This document shows positions 36,275 through 48,766 of a stretch of 64,000 bases of DNA, in pieces. Origin of the DNA: Euwallacea fornicatus (lineage: Eukaryota; Arthropoda; Insecta; Coleoptera; Curculionidae). A program made the translations under genes and the position numbers. Positions within the stretch are counted from its first letter, which is position 1. The number at the start of each line of letters is the position of its first letter. Under the pieces are notes generated by a model that was given only the letters and a program-made list of their open reading frames with translations, did no database searches and was not told the origin of the DNA. The stretch covers positions 186,001 through 250,000 of the forward strand of contig NC_089542.1 of the NCBI RefSeq assembly GCF_040115645.1, written 5' to 3'.

Positions 36275-39200
36275 CTACTTTCTACAATAAGTTCAAATGA
36301 GATTGAAATATACGAAATTATTTATTTGGTAAAGTTTTCTATAGAGTTTCTTACACAAGGCAAATTAATTGATTGAGTTGTTTTAGTATTGACGAGTCCT
36401 TCAAGAGTGATTGAAATTTAATATTGGCATTTTTGGACAACTTTATTTATTACCTAATTTATAGAATCCAACAAGTGTTGTTAATTTTACCATGTGTTTT
36501 TAATTATTTATCTCTTATTGTAAATAATGTACATCTTCCACATTACATAACAATAAAGTGCATACCTAACGTGTAAATACTGTACATTGTAAATAAATTT
36601 AGACAGTAGGGAATAATATAATGATCTCAAACATACGTATATAGTGAAGTTATGACTAATATTACACACGAAGTAAAATGTAGTTCTTTATTGCTACCTC
36701 ATCATGACTAGAGTTGTTGAAGATAAATGTAAATGTGTCCAGTTCCTAATTGCTACTTATGGTCATTATTATTATTGTATGTGATCTGATAAATTAAATT
36801 AAGAATTTTTAAACATTTCGTCTCTTATTTGTGTTTTTGAACAATGAAGATTTAAAAATATCTTTTTCCGGATTAGAAGTTTCTGGCCGCTTTGTGAACG
36901 TAATGGTGAATGTAATAAATCTGCTTTTTTCGAACAATTTACAATTTAGAGATGTAAAAATTAATTTAGTGCTCAAAACAGAAAGTTGATAGATTCGGAA
37001 AAGTAGAATAAACAAGTTCATTGTCAAAACAAATTTAAGGTGTCCCTGAGCTAGATATTCAACTTTTGGCAACATGCAAAAGTAGTATAAACTACTCGAG
37101 AGAATTAGTGGCTCTAGTCGCTTTATGGACATAATGGTGAATGACAATTATCTACTTATTTGAAACAGTTTAGAATTTGGCGATGCAGAAACGGCTGTAA
37201 TATTCGAATGAGAAATCTAATATGTTTGGAGAAGTAGAATGGACAAGTTTTATGACGATAAAATGCAAGGGGTTCTTGAATTAGGTACTTGTCTTTTTTG
37301 GGTGTCTGTAGAACTAGTTGCTAATGCTACGAACTTTCAACATCCTGTTAGAATTTCGAAGATTTTCGGATCATAATCGCGATTTTTTAAACGCTGCAGT
37401 CAATTTTTAAAATAAGAAAAACGTTTAAAGTGTCTAAATTTGTTAGGGTTTCGCAAAAATTCGTCTCCCTCAGAGTACCAAAAATATTTCCAAATTCGTT
37501 TTTAACGAATTGTCCCTATTTTCCTTTAAACGCCACTTTTACGTGTACCGTTGATCTTTTTTCTTTCACACTGCCTGGTTCAAAAGACCAAAAATGCGAA
37601 CGGCTAATATTTCCCGTTCTCAAGAAATCCATAAATCATTTTTATCGAAATAGACTATCGCTAGTGTATATGTACGTCTAAATTAAACTTATACCAATCT
37701 TGTTTTTTTCAACTATTCCCTAATAAATAGTAAAGAGATATTGGAAATATAGTTTCCAAAACCGCTTTTAGCATTACATGTTTCATCCTCATTGTTATTC
37801 TATAGCAGTAAACTCAGAGTGCCGTTTTCCGCACTACTACTCCCGTCCGTTGATTGAACCTTCAGGGCCGTAGGGAACGCAATTACCAATCAACATTTGC
37901 CGAAGAATCTCTGGTTTATGCTCCACAGAATAGTATAGAATTATTTGGCCGCCCTCAAGAGTCTCCTTCGAGAAATACTACATCCCATTCTCGAAATTTA
38001 GTTAACTATCTATATTTTTCGAGAGATATTCAAAATAGTTTATTTCATTATTATTTATTTGTTTGACACCAACGTGAAATGCACTTTTAACGAATAGAAA
38101 TATTCGTTATGATGTAGTGATTAAAGGTGCTAAGTAGTTCTCAAAAAAAAAAAAAAATTCTTAACGAATCTAGATATTGACCACCTTTGACAGAGCTAAC
38201 AGTTGCGTAGAATCAATGACGTATAGTCGTCTCATTTTGGGACAAAAAAGGGTACGTCTGAAGGAGTTAAAAAAAGAAAAAAAATTGATTTTTTTTTTAA
38301 ACTAAATAAACTTTGTGTCCCAATGAATCTCATTATGAATAATTTCCCAGCTGTTATAAATAAAATATGTAAGTATTTAGTTATAGGGCTAAAAACCAGT
38401 AGAGTAGAGAAAGCGTTTTTGAATCCTAAAGAAGCTTGAAGAATGATGAGCACGTTGAAAATTGCGCATTACTTAAAAATGATCAAAATCATCATTGGAG
38501 CAGAAAAATATTTAATAAAAGAGTCGCTTCACACGTTTAGTACTTTCAGTTGAACCGAGCTCACCTTTCCCATTGGTTGGTATTAATTGGAACTGACCTG
38601 GAAAGTGCCCATTTTTTGATTTAATCTTAATATGCGAGACCAACGAAACACCCAGTAATCTTTGTTTTTGAACTCCTTAGAAGAGCATCTTAACAGAGAT
38701 AAGATAGGTCTGAATGAACGAAATCGTTGGAAAATGGACGAAACATTGAAGAAAAATTGAAAAATAGGAAAAATTTGCAACTTTTTTGAGGATTTGTTCA
38801 CGAATGAAAATTCAAGGAAGACTTGCTAGAAATGTCCACAATTTATCGATTTTCGACACGAATACTTTATTTATTTATTTAGATTTAAAAAAATCACTGA
38901 ATAAAACATAAAAAAAAAGAGTGAAAAAACGAAGAAATTATTACCTCTCGTGAGGATTTGTCGCAACGTGCTTAAAAGAACGCTTCGAGGGAGTAAAATC
39001 CCGAATAAAAGACCGATGAAAAAAAGATAACATTTTATTTGGGTAACTTCGGATAAAAAGTTATATTGGTAGCTCAAAAAATAGTGCCGTGTAAGGTGCA
39101 GTGAAGGTATTGAAAAGCTGGGGAAACCATGCACGAAAGACTGAAAAAAATTTAATTTTGGGTACTCAAAAATAGATCATGTACATATGGCAATGAATTT

Positions 39201-39738
39201 CACTATGAATCATATATTCTGAACATTGAACATGCATAAACGGTAAATGTTGCAACTGGGACAATCATAAACCAGTGACGGAAACTTATTTAATAAGACC
39301 AGAAAATACATTTAAAACTTTTATTGTTAGAGTTTTTGTTATCTTAATGAATGTAAACAAAAACGTGGTTCCTCTGTTTTCGGGTCGGTTCGCGAATCAT
39401 CGACGTTCCGATCACAATCGAATAATTCTGAATAAAAATTTAATATGTAGATCCGGTAGCTTCCAGACGACTCCGTTACCCATCGACGTGACTGTAACTT
39501 ACGAGCAGCTTCGGATTACCATTCGTTACTATTCGTTACTTCTCGTATGTAATCGACATGAATTTAAAACGTTGCCGTTAATTTTGATCTGCATGGGTTC
39601 GTTTTTAAAAATCCATATTTATCCGTCTCTTTTAAATACTTAATAAATTGCATCTACAATTTCAAGATAATTGGCTGCTGGTTAATTCTCCCATTGGCTA
39701 TTTTAACCGAAACTCTAATTTATAGCTGTTAAACGAGT
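36275..39738. other. Intergenic region between exex and lms
   Basis: The first 350 bases are the likely exex 3' UTR, with AATAAA at 36552-36557 and 36592-36597. The rest is AT-rich with poly-A/T runs near 38142 and 38291. Open frames of 70-120 codons occur but have no recognisable features. Confidence 0.5.
36552..36557 (+). terminator. Polyadenylation signal of exex
   Basis: A canonical AATAAA lies about 280 bases after the exex stop. A second copy occurs at 36592-36597. Confidence 0.5.
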
Positions 39739-39747
39739 TATAAATAG
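39739..39747 (+). promoter_or_regulatory. TATA-like box upstream of lms
   Basis: TATAAATAG lies about 210 bases before the lms start codon, a plausible distance if the 5' UTR is about 180 bases. No transcript data support it. Confidence 0.35.
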
Positions 39748-39956
39748 TAACCACGGATATTAGTCCTCAAATTAATCATCTCCTGTTAACCATTAACGAA
39801 ACCACGCCTCTCTAATTCCATTGGCCTGAGCACCACATGTGGGCATTTAGCGTGTTAACTTGTTTATATTAAGATGTTTAGTGTTCTTGAGATGCATTTC
39901 GGGTCGTATTAATTGGCCGGGGGTTGTTCAATTGGGAAAGATTTTATCCCTGGATT

Positions 39957-42900
39957 ATGAGCAGTCAGGGAGAGGGTGAATGTGCGCGTTTTTCGCCGGA
40001 ATGTGCGGGGAAATTGAAGAGTTGTTCTAAGAAGTCAAAGAATTTTTTGATTGACTCGTTGCTTTCCACTGGTGATAGCAAGAACGAAGAGCAGGGCAAT
40101 AATAGAACTTGTAGTGCTTTAAATCAACTAGAAGAGGAGGGTTCACAGGGTACTAGTGGTACTGATCATCACGGTTTGCCCAGATCAGACAGCTTGAGTC
40201 ACGTTCAGAATGAGGAGGCATTCTTGGAAAGAACTTATGGGAAAGACTACTTACACGGTAAGAAGTTTTTGTATAACTGAGGGGAAATTTGTAAAAATGT
40301 GCTCATTCGTGAAATTTAGGACCTTCTAATTAATGTGGCAACAGGGCGATTTGCTATTGTATGAAAGCTAGCGCAGCGGCTTGTTATGTGAAGGAAGTTG
40401 TCAAATTGTGGCCAGTGTCGCCGAATGTACCAAAAACAAAAAGAAAATCCTTCAATTAGGGTAGACAAACTGAGGTTCCTGACACTGGATATTCCAACCC
40501 CTTTTTGTATTTTAGAATGAACGTATTTGGAAATTGTCATATTGGAATGTGAGCGATCCTTTCATCTATGCGTGAAGGATCTTTGAGGCTCAGCATAAAA
40601 ACGCTTCAATGAAGTGATAAAGAATTACCTTTTTCGATCATAAAAAATTGGAAAAAAAGTTTGCGAGAGTAAGAAAAGTGATCCGGCAAATCTCTGTAGA
40701 GCTACCGCCCGCGTAAAGATCCAAAGAAATACTCGAGACTATCTTTTAAATTCGGGTTAAAAATTGAAAATTAACTGACGATCCGTAAAAATTCCGTTTA
40801 TTTGAGGCGAAAAAAAATTAAAATTGCTTGCATTCACAAAGTCATGTTGCTGATAAACAATTCGTGCAAAATTCGAAAAATCTCCAATCTTGAAAATAAG
40901 AATAATTCCGCCAATGTGCCGTAAAATTGCGCAGAAAATCTTCAAAATGCCAAGTAATTTCTCTAATTACTTGTAAAAATGTTTTTAATATCACAAGATT
41001 ACGATTCCCTCTTTAGAGCCTCTTGAAACTCAAGTAATAATCGAGTTTAAACAATAAAATCGGTCGATGGTGTCAGGAAAGTAAAAAATCGGTTCAAGAT
41101 TAGACAATCAATTAGGAAGAACTTACGAAAAGTACTTGAAAAACAACGTAAAACATCTAAATTCAGGAAAAACGTCAAGTAGCTTGAACGTCGCTAGAAA
41201 GCCTTAAATATTGCTGGAAAGCTATAATACGAGAACTGTGCGCAAAACCTCAAGTTTGTGAAAATCCGGTAAAAATTCTTTGTTAAATCCTTTAACAGAG
41301 TATGGTAATTCGAACGTTTGTTCGTAAGCAGATGATAAAGCGTATTAATGGTCATATGCGAGCAAATGTTGAGCGCGAATGTGCAGTTCCAGAGTTAATG
41401 ATAAATTAAAGAGTTAATGACGAGTTCAAGCGTGAATAATGGACTCATCAAACATAATCCATTAGTATTAAAAACAACATTTTCCAATACCTCATACATA
41501 TGTTACACAACCCGGCAAAAGTTTTGGACCGCCCAATTATTATACAACTACGCTGGTTAATATTGTTTATTTTGTTTTTAAATGTAAATATATTATATAT
41601 TTTTTAATTTTTTCCTTTTTATAAAATTTTTTAGAAAAATATAAACCTATGGAAAAATAATTTTCTCAAATTACTCATTTTCTAAAGATACTTTATTAAC
41701 AATAAAATTTCATAAAACACTTCTGATGAAACTAGAAAACAATTTAATAATCGGCATATCCACCTCATTTATTGAGTGACGTATTGAGGCGTCTATACGT
41801 TGAAACAGTCAACGTATTCACAACCACCCGAAGGATGTTGGTCCATTCTTTTTGTGCCGCTGCAGCTAACTCGTCAACACTTCGTGGTGGATGAATTCGA
41901 CTGCGAGCCACAAAATCCCACATGTTTTCAATGGGATTCACGTTTGGGATGTCCGCTGGTCAGTTCACTCGAGTGTCTTGTTTCTGCTCAATTTTCTTTT
42001 GGACTCTCCTTGCACGATACCGCCTTCCATTAAAATGAACTTCGTCCCCAGTTCGTCGCGCATAGGATTCACAATTGGCCCGATGACACTTTCCATATAA
42101 ACTTGTCCCGTCACGTTTTGATTTAAAGGAATTAATGATGTGCGACGATCGAATGTTGTTCCACCGCAGAACGTCATTGTCCCGCCATTGTACGGAGCAA
42201 GTTCCAGTGGATCATTTAATCGTTCTTGACGATCTGATGCTCTCCATACCCTTTGCCGGTCGTCATCGCTTACCAATCCAACTCTGGTTTCTTCGGAGAA
42301 TAATGCCCATCGCCTATGCCAACCCAGTTGTTCCTTCGCCCACCGCACTGTGTCGTGGAAGAAGCCTGAGCACGCTTAATGGTTGTCTTGCACGTAGATT
42401 TAGTCTATGGAGTCTTCTGCGAACCATAGAGGTTGATACGGCATTGCGGAATATACTTTGAAAATGCTCCCGAAGGGGTGGAGCCGTAGCGTTTCGGTGC
42501 CCCCGCGTATATTGCACCAAATATCGGTCTTTTTCGTTCGGACTTCGCGGGCACCCGCTATGTGGTCTTCATTCAACGGTTGGTGCTTGTTGGTACCTAT
42601 GGACAATTCGCGCAACCGAATACCGCGGAATGCCCAACATTTCAGAAATTTGATGATTCGAATGTCCAACTGTCCTTGCCCTATTAAACTCGCCAATTTC
42701 ATGTCCTGGCATTATAATACAAAAAGTTTTAAGGTTCCTTCGCCAAACATACAAAAGAACCGACCACATTTGCAAATAGAAATCCATTTGCCCGACGTCT
42801 CCATCTTCGTGTTTGTTATTATTTCTTGTTTTCAAAATAGCAAGCCTTTGTCCATTATAGAACACAACTAAATAAATAAACCCCCTGTATAAACCTTGTT

Positions 42901-45900
42901 TATACACGGGGTTCATGACTTTTGGCGATATGTGTATTTTCCGGAATAGACCTAATAAAATTTACATACACATGACGTCCGCTAGGAATTTTAGTGAGCA
43001 TAAAAATCCTAAAAAGAAAGAAAAAAACTGTGGACTGGAGGAAACTTGATAAAAGTTTGCGTTCGCATCGAAAAATTGAAAAGGACACCGGATCTGATAA
43101 TGTTGATAGATGAAACAGATGAAAAGTTTGAGGGAACGTTAGGAAATCTATGTTCTTCAAAACGAATCGCACGAAAGAGGGCAAAGGGAAAGATTGTTGG
43201 GCATTGAGGCTAATTTTAGAGCTGCGGCAGCGACCGGAGATTTTTATGAGCATATTGCAAAAGTCCTTTGAAATCTAATAACAAGAAATCTCAAAACTTC
43301 ACAACTGGCGTGTAATTACAGTGAACGTTTCGATTGTAAGTTCGATCGTGACTGATGACTTCATCATTCACGTTTGATAGTATTTCTACCTTGAGGCACA
43401 CACTGTCGGGATAGGCCCGATAAAATGTTCACATGCATAATGGCCGTCAGGAAATTTAGTAGGCCTACCCGAAAGGTGAAGAGCTGGGATAATTTATAAA
43501 TATTTTCAGCATATTTAACGAGGAGACAGGAAATTGGGCCTTCGTTGACATGTTTCTAAAACATGGGCATTAAGCATGTCACAATATACGTATGTTGTAA
43601 TCTTTACTTCAGTGCAACGTTAACATGTCCTTCTGTTCCTCGGCTTCGGAGGCTCTATACTTAACTCGGTGCTCTCGAAAATCGCTTGTTTGCATATTAG
43701 AAAATTTACATCGACACGCTCGCATTCGAGCAAACTATGTGTAGCTATTTCCAGTAATGAGACCTAAGGTGTCGACAAAAACGAATAATTGCAAATAGAT
43801 TTTAAATAACATCAAAACAAATGTAAAGAAAAGCCAGCAATCCTGACTCCCGGTAATTAGGCAGCATTTAGTGTCACTTTGTCTTCTAAAATACTTCCTG
43901 TCAATTAGGCGTTGATGTATGGCCGGAGAAACATGCATAAGAGCCAGGAATAAATCCGTAGACAGCACACTCTCAAAACGCGTTCTTGAGATTTTCAAAT
44001 TTATGTTTGTTGCTTCTATTCGAGCGAATTTAGACTTCAAAGTTGCACCGAACTGACCGATACAATCCTTCAGTCGAAACACCATTGGAAGGGACTAACG
44101 ACGAACCGTGAGAAACATTTTTTTTTGCAGCACTTAAACTCAAAACGCGTTCTTGAGATATCCAAATTTGTGCTCGTTGCTTCTTCTATTCGAGTAAATT
44201 TGGATGTCAAAGTTGCATCCGACCTATCGATGCAATTCCTATGATAAAAACGTGGTGAAGCACCGCAGCCCGACGTTCATTTCAGGATTTACATCGCCAA
44301 GACCTGACCATCGCGGTTTATCGTAGCTGATTCGTCTAGTTTCTTAGAGGTCGTAAAAATGTTGGCCGATTCGGGTGGCGATACTGTCTCGCCAAATGCG
44401 TTGGTATGATGGCTATTACGTTTTGTTGCGGAACCAGAGGTCAAATTTGGTCTGGTTCCTCAAAGGAAACAAACATTTCGTTTTCGAGCGATGTTTGAAA
44501 CTTGTTCTGCAGTTGGTTCTCGCGCTCCCCCTCTCTGTGCAACAGCCCACGTTACTTATACCCCGTATTCTCGGTCTGTCGGAAGGACCAAATGCACATT
44601 GAGGGTAGAGGAACGGAACGTGTGGTGTCACTTGGGGGACTAGACCTAGTCTAATGTAAACGCAGCACAATTCACGACAGCCACTAAACCAAGATATTTG
44701 ACTATGAGCTATCGCTGTCTGAATCAGACAACATTTTCGGTAGCTCTCTGTCCGTAAGAAATCCAACAGATGAACTACAACAAGCGGCGGTGCGGACTTC
44801 TTCGTCATGTTAATCGGCGGCGACGTTCGATTCTCGGAGAGACGAAAGCCGAGGCGCCCGGCGAGTTTCGGTGCCTCACCACGTTCTCACCCTTAGACTA
44901 AAAAGCATTAGAAGAAACGTCGATGATCAGTGAAGAACATTATGCTTCAGATAAAATTTCGTATTTAGCGCTTAACGATGAGTTGACGTTGCACCTAATG
45001 AGGCGCGACAATTTAGGTTCTCAAAGGAACCGCTCTGATGTGGTGTCAAAGCGTTGGAATTTAGGCACAGAACGGCGCCAAGTTGCCAAATTCCTCAGTG
45101 GTAAATAAAGCGTTATGAGGTTGATTGATGTCTTAAAGCTTTAATACGGTAGTCGACAAATGTGTGAACAGTTTACCATGTTTAAGATGAATGCCAAATT
45201 TTAAGCGGATGTTAAGCGCCACACCATAGTAAATCCGAACCGAGGCCGAAAAACGTACCGATTGCTACTTTTCACGAGAATTCCCGGTTATTGCCAGAAT
45301 CGTAAAAATGCTATCAATTTTCTCAAGTTTCCCAGACATGCGGTGCATCGACCTGCACAATATCATCAAATTTGAAATTTGGAACTTTCTTTATTAGAAG
45401 GGCAGCGAAATTTCTTCGTTTACGTGCTAGTTTGCACGGCAGAAAAAAGTAGTTGTGCCGAGCCGGCATTGTTACATTTTGACGCCCCGTCGCTCAGGGC
45501 AACGGGCGGTAAAGTTGCAGCGACGCGCTTCGCCCTTTGCAACGCAACGCAAAGAAAACATAAAGCCCCTGGTGAAATAACATTTTGCTTATATGTAGAA
45601 GATTAAAAAAATATCGTTAATGCCTAATGTTGCACGTATCGCAGGCCGAAAGGAGCATTACGCTCTTGGCCGCATGAAAATTTCGCCGGTGAGCGTGGTC
45701 TTCTTTCAACCCCCCACACGCAAATAACCATTACAATCGCTTTGAATCGTTATCCACGATTTATTCCTCATTTTTCGTACCGATTTCCAGATACGTCATT
45801 ATCGCAACCACCCGTTAAATATTCCCAATTAATCGTGACCCTTCTCTGGATTATAATATTCTCAATTTAAATGCATTTAGTTGCCGTTAACCAAGGAAAT

Positions 45901-47891
45901 CTGTTGCCCATTTAGGTATTCAAAACAAGTGTTAACTTTTTCTGCACAGGCGCGACCTGTGCAGATTTAGTGACAGCACGCCGTAAAAAGTATATGATTG
46001 AATCCATACGTGCGTCATATTAAGTAGTTTTGCCTGCAATTATATTAAGTAAATATGGTATTGAAATAAGGCATCACCCTGCATATGGATTCGAGTAATC
46101 TGTGAAAATGTAGGCGACTGACGATCTAAGATCTGTGAACAGCGGACAGTCGATTTTGATTTATTGACGTCGCCGCATTCTGGGTTTCTGTCACGAGTCG
46201 GTTTGTCTCAGACACTTTTGACCGGCTCTTCTAGCTCTTAGCCACGGCCAAAATTAAAGTTGTTCTCGTGGGAACACGTGTGCCCAAATTAACTGGAACA
46301 GTCAGACGTTGTAAGAATTTATGGGATTTATCTGCAAATTTCCTTAATTATTATTAACGATATTGGATCCTAACTCGCCCACTTACGTTTCCCGACCATA
46401 AACGCACATTAAAAGCATTCCGGAACTTTTAATTGCACAACCATCACACTTTGCGTCTCATTAATAATTAAGATCCAGTGACATTCTAATTTATTTCGAA
46501 AGGAGACGCGAGAGGTCTCTTTTTTAATCATTTTCATCGCTTTCTGGATCATTAGACAGTTTAAAATCTAATTTCGTCCGCGGCGCAAATTACCGTCTTC
46601 TAAACGTGTCTGCACTTCCCACCCGACATTTCCAACATAAATTTTGCCACGGTAAATTAAAAACAACTGTTTGGTGTAATATTTGAGACACATCGTCGTC
46701 GCGATAAAGACTTTACAAGACGCCATATATCTTCGCTTAATAAACAATATCCGGGAACCAATTAGTGGAGAAAAATTGCCCGACACCCCTGCCTTTACGC
46801 TCACGGCAACGGCATTTAGTTTAAATTTGTACCCGATAGCAGAAGTCTCCGACCGATTTTACAATCAAAAACCATCCACAGATAGACCTTTCAAGTAAAG
46901 CATTTGTTCGTGAGGTGCCATCTCACGGTGCCCGAAAAAAATCAGTAAAACCGCTTAAGTACTCGAGAGATTACTTATCCCGAGCACTGCCCACGATTTT
47001 CTAGCCAATAACCGTTATCACAAAACTCCTCTGCTCCAATACTTGTTCGTTACGTTGCTCGTGTGGCGCTATCTGAAATCGATAGAGCCAGTTTTACTTA
47101 ATACCGCTATTTTCCCATCCGAAGACTATTCAGTTTCTTCTACTCTAATGAGCTTATAACCTTGCGCATTTTCGGGTGAAACGTGAAATTAATTACTTGA
47201 TTACGCAAAAGCGGCAGAAAACGGCGGTGAAAAATTCTCAGAGTCTTCTGTATATGCTGCTTTAAATTCTAGATGCAATTGCAAGTTACAAAGCTGAGGA
47301 CGACCGGAAAAAGAGGCCCAGAACGGCGTTTACCGCCTCGCAGATCAAATCTTTGGAAGCCGAGTTCGAGAAAAACAAGTATCTTTCGGTTGCTAAAAGG
47401 TGCCAGCTCTCGAAAACCCTTAAATTAACTGAAACCCAGGTAGGCACTATTTCATCGATCAAATCAAAAAAAATATATTTTTTCCGCATACTTCAGATTA
47501 AAATATGGTTCCAAAACAGAAGAACCAAATGGAAAAGAAAATACACCAACGACCTCGAATTCCTAGCGCAGCAATACTACAGTTCCTTAGGCATCCTCAC
47601 TCCAAGACCAATATTTGTCGGAGACAGACTGTGGTGAGAACCTTTTAATGTTTTGATACCAACAAACATGTTTTTGTTTCTTTCAGGTTCTTTAACTATC
47701 CAAACCAGGCAGGACCATCCTCAGCTGTTCCTGCGCATCACTATTCGAGTACGACGGCGCAACTAAGGTTTACTCCTCAAAGAGCATGCGTGCAGAACTA
47801 CCTGGCGTGTCAAAGTGCGACAGAAATGAGATCGGACTGCTCTCCTATTGTGCATTTACAAAATTTTGAGAGACAATTTGAAAATAGCTAA
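39957..47891 (+). CDS. lms: Lateral muscles scarcer / Nedx-family homeodomain protein
   Basis: Predicted exons are 39957-40257, 47273-47439, 47497-47633 and 47687-47891, giving 269 aa. The homeodomain is at about residues 113-172 (KKRPRTAFTASQIKSLEAEF, KYLSVAKRCQLSKTLKL, TETQIKIWFQNRRTKWKRKY). It is followed by a family-specific block, FLAQQYYSSLGILTPRPIFV then GDRLW, as in the Drosophila CG13424 (lms) protein. An eh1-like peptide FLIDSLL at residues 30-36 suggests Groucho recruitment. The homeobox is split after residue 44 of the domain, and its central exon is 167 nt, as in exex. In Drosophila the gene acts in lateral transverse muscle identity; the role here is inferred. The 7-kb first intron contains a broken Tc1-like transposon. 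Confidence 0.88.
41765..42712 (-). pseudogene. Tc1-like transposase, frameshifted
   Basis: The minus-strand product starts MPGHEIGEFNRARTVGHSNH and has an N-terminal helix-turn-helix (HQISEMLGIPRYSVARIV). A catalytic-core segment follows (FSEETRVGLVSDDDRQRVWR, NGGTMTFCGGTTFDRRTSL). It ends with NPIENMWDFVARSRIHPPRS and RRLNTSLNK. Covering this requires several frame changes (near 42690, 42450, 42330 and 41970), and the DNARPHRA block is deleted. It cannot make an active enzyme. Length is near the family's usual 340 aa. Confidence 0.85.
42881..42914. repeat. Short perfect hairpin at transposon edge
   Basis: TGTATAAAC ctt GTTTATACA is a perfect palindrome with a 3-base loop, bracketed by CCCC and GGGG. 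It lies at the right edge of the Tc1-like element and may be part of its terminal structure or an independent insertion end. Confidence 0.6.
43964..44245. repeat. Direct duplication of about 110 bp
   Basis: Two copies (about 43964-44075 and 44130-44245) share CTCAAAACGCGTTCTTGAGA, CAAATTT(A/G)TG(T/C)T(T/C)GTTGCTTC, ATTCGAG(C/T)(G/A)AATTT and TCAAAGTTGCA. They differ at scattered bases and by a CTT insertion. No known element was recognised. Confidence 0.8.
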
Positions 47892-48694
47892 AATTTAGTA
47901 GGTAATCGTAAAATATCGTTGCAATAAGTATATTGTCCTTTACTAGCTGGCTAACCGTTATTTCTGTAAAGAGAAGTCTTCTGAAATATTAAATTCCATT
48001 ATCAACTCTCCATTTTTTTAAAATAGAACGCGCTCTTCCAGCCACTCAAAAGATATTTTCTGTTCCTCCTATTGCCGCCATAACCAATCAAACGCAAGTC
48101 TGACTTTTTAAATTTTGGAGCTCTGCTTTCCATAGCATGGGATTAGATATGAACCCTTTTAAAGAACTTTCCATTTTTCTTTGCATGTTCAACTTCTATA
48201 TGAAAGGAAAAATGCTCCTTCCTAATAACCGATTTTCACAGATGTTTTACATTTGCAAACGTCATATTAAATCTGGACATTTTGTTCTGTCGTCACCTAA
48301 TCCAAAATTTCATACTTTTTCTCAAGATTTCATAGTTAAGCGATTATTCCTTTTTCAAGCGACGTATCAATGTTCTATTCTTAATTTTTTAAAATACTAC
48401 AGTAACGTGAAAGTAGTAGGTAAAGGTACACAGTAACTCAGACAGGTTCCGCACTGTTATAAACCTTTTCAATTACACAAACTTAATCTGGTCCTGACTT
48501 GAGCGATTGTGATACGCCCGTTTCAGGGAGTAATTGGGCATAGTGGGCGGGGCAATAATAAGTTCTACCAGAATAATAGAAAAGTTATAGTCATGACTGA
48601 ATACCAAATTGTTCAAATAGACCGCCATGGTAATTTTACGAGGTGATAAAACAGACAGACAACAATAAACACCACAAAGACGACAATTAATTAT
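47892..48694. other. Interval between lms and hd 3' ends
   Basis: The two genes converge here, so both 3' UTRs lie in it. No canonical AATAAA was seen for lms. A 99-codon open frame at 48137-48436 has no features suggesting a gene. Confidence 0.5.
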
Positions 48695-48700
48695 TTTATT
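48695..48700 (-). terminator. Polyadenylation signal of hd
   Basis: AATAAA on the minus strand lies about 67 bases past the hd stop codon, as expected for a short 3' UTR. Confidence 0.6.
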
Positions 48701-48766
48701 GATCCCTCTCATACTTTTTAATAAATATCCACATTCATTCCAATCAAATCCTTTCTATCATAGACT

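Larger units (their letters stand above)
41512..42930 (-). mobile_element. Decayed Tc1-like DNA transposon
   Basis: A broken transposase on the minus strand is flanked by poorly preserved ends. The left end reads CGGCAAAAGTTTTGGACCGC near 41513. The right end, reversed, reads CGCCAAAAGTCATGAACC near 42928. This AAAAGTxxTGxACC pattern is typical of Tc1-family termini. It sits inside intron 1 of lms, opposite in direction to the gene. Exact ends and a TA target duplication could not be fixed. Confidence 0.7.
40258..47272 (+). other. Intron 1 of lms (7.0 kb)
   Basis: It begins GTAAGA and ends ttctag, in phase 1. Besides the Tc1-like element (41.5-42.9 kb) and a direct duplication (43.96-44.25 kb), it contains a more GC- and CpG-rich patch near 45470-45560. 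A repeat-free stretch at about 45.6-47.2 kb has many TAATTA/CCATTA cores and may be regulatory. No extra exon was recognised. Confidence 0.7.

Noticed and set aside
36268..36278. Possible donor GG|GTAACT at the exex stop codon, extending the protein
   Set aside because: The best acceptor downstream (near 37866) would add a stop within two codons, and ELLYRPYVG is a reasonable C-terminus.
39275..39643. 122-codon plus-strand open frame between exex and lms
   Set aside because: No motif, no splice context, composition like the surrounding non-coding DNA.
42135..42871. Plus-strand open frames of 108 and 137 codons
   Set aside because: They are antisense shadows of the Tc1-like transposase remnant.
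44416..44808. 130-codon minus-strand open frame in lms intron 1
   Set aside because: No recognisable domain; the region also holds repeats and stops in neighbouring frames. It cannot be supported as a gene.
48137..48436. 99-codon open frame downstream of lms
   Set aside because: Probably 3' UTR; no motif and no conservation evidence.
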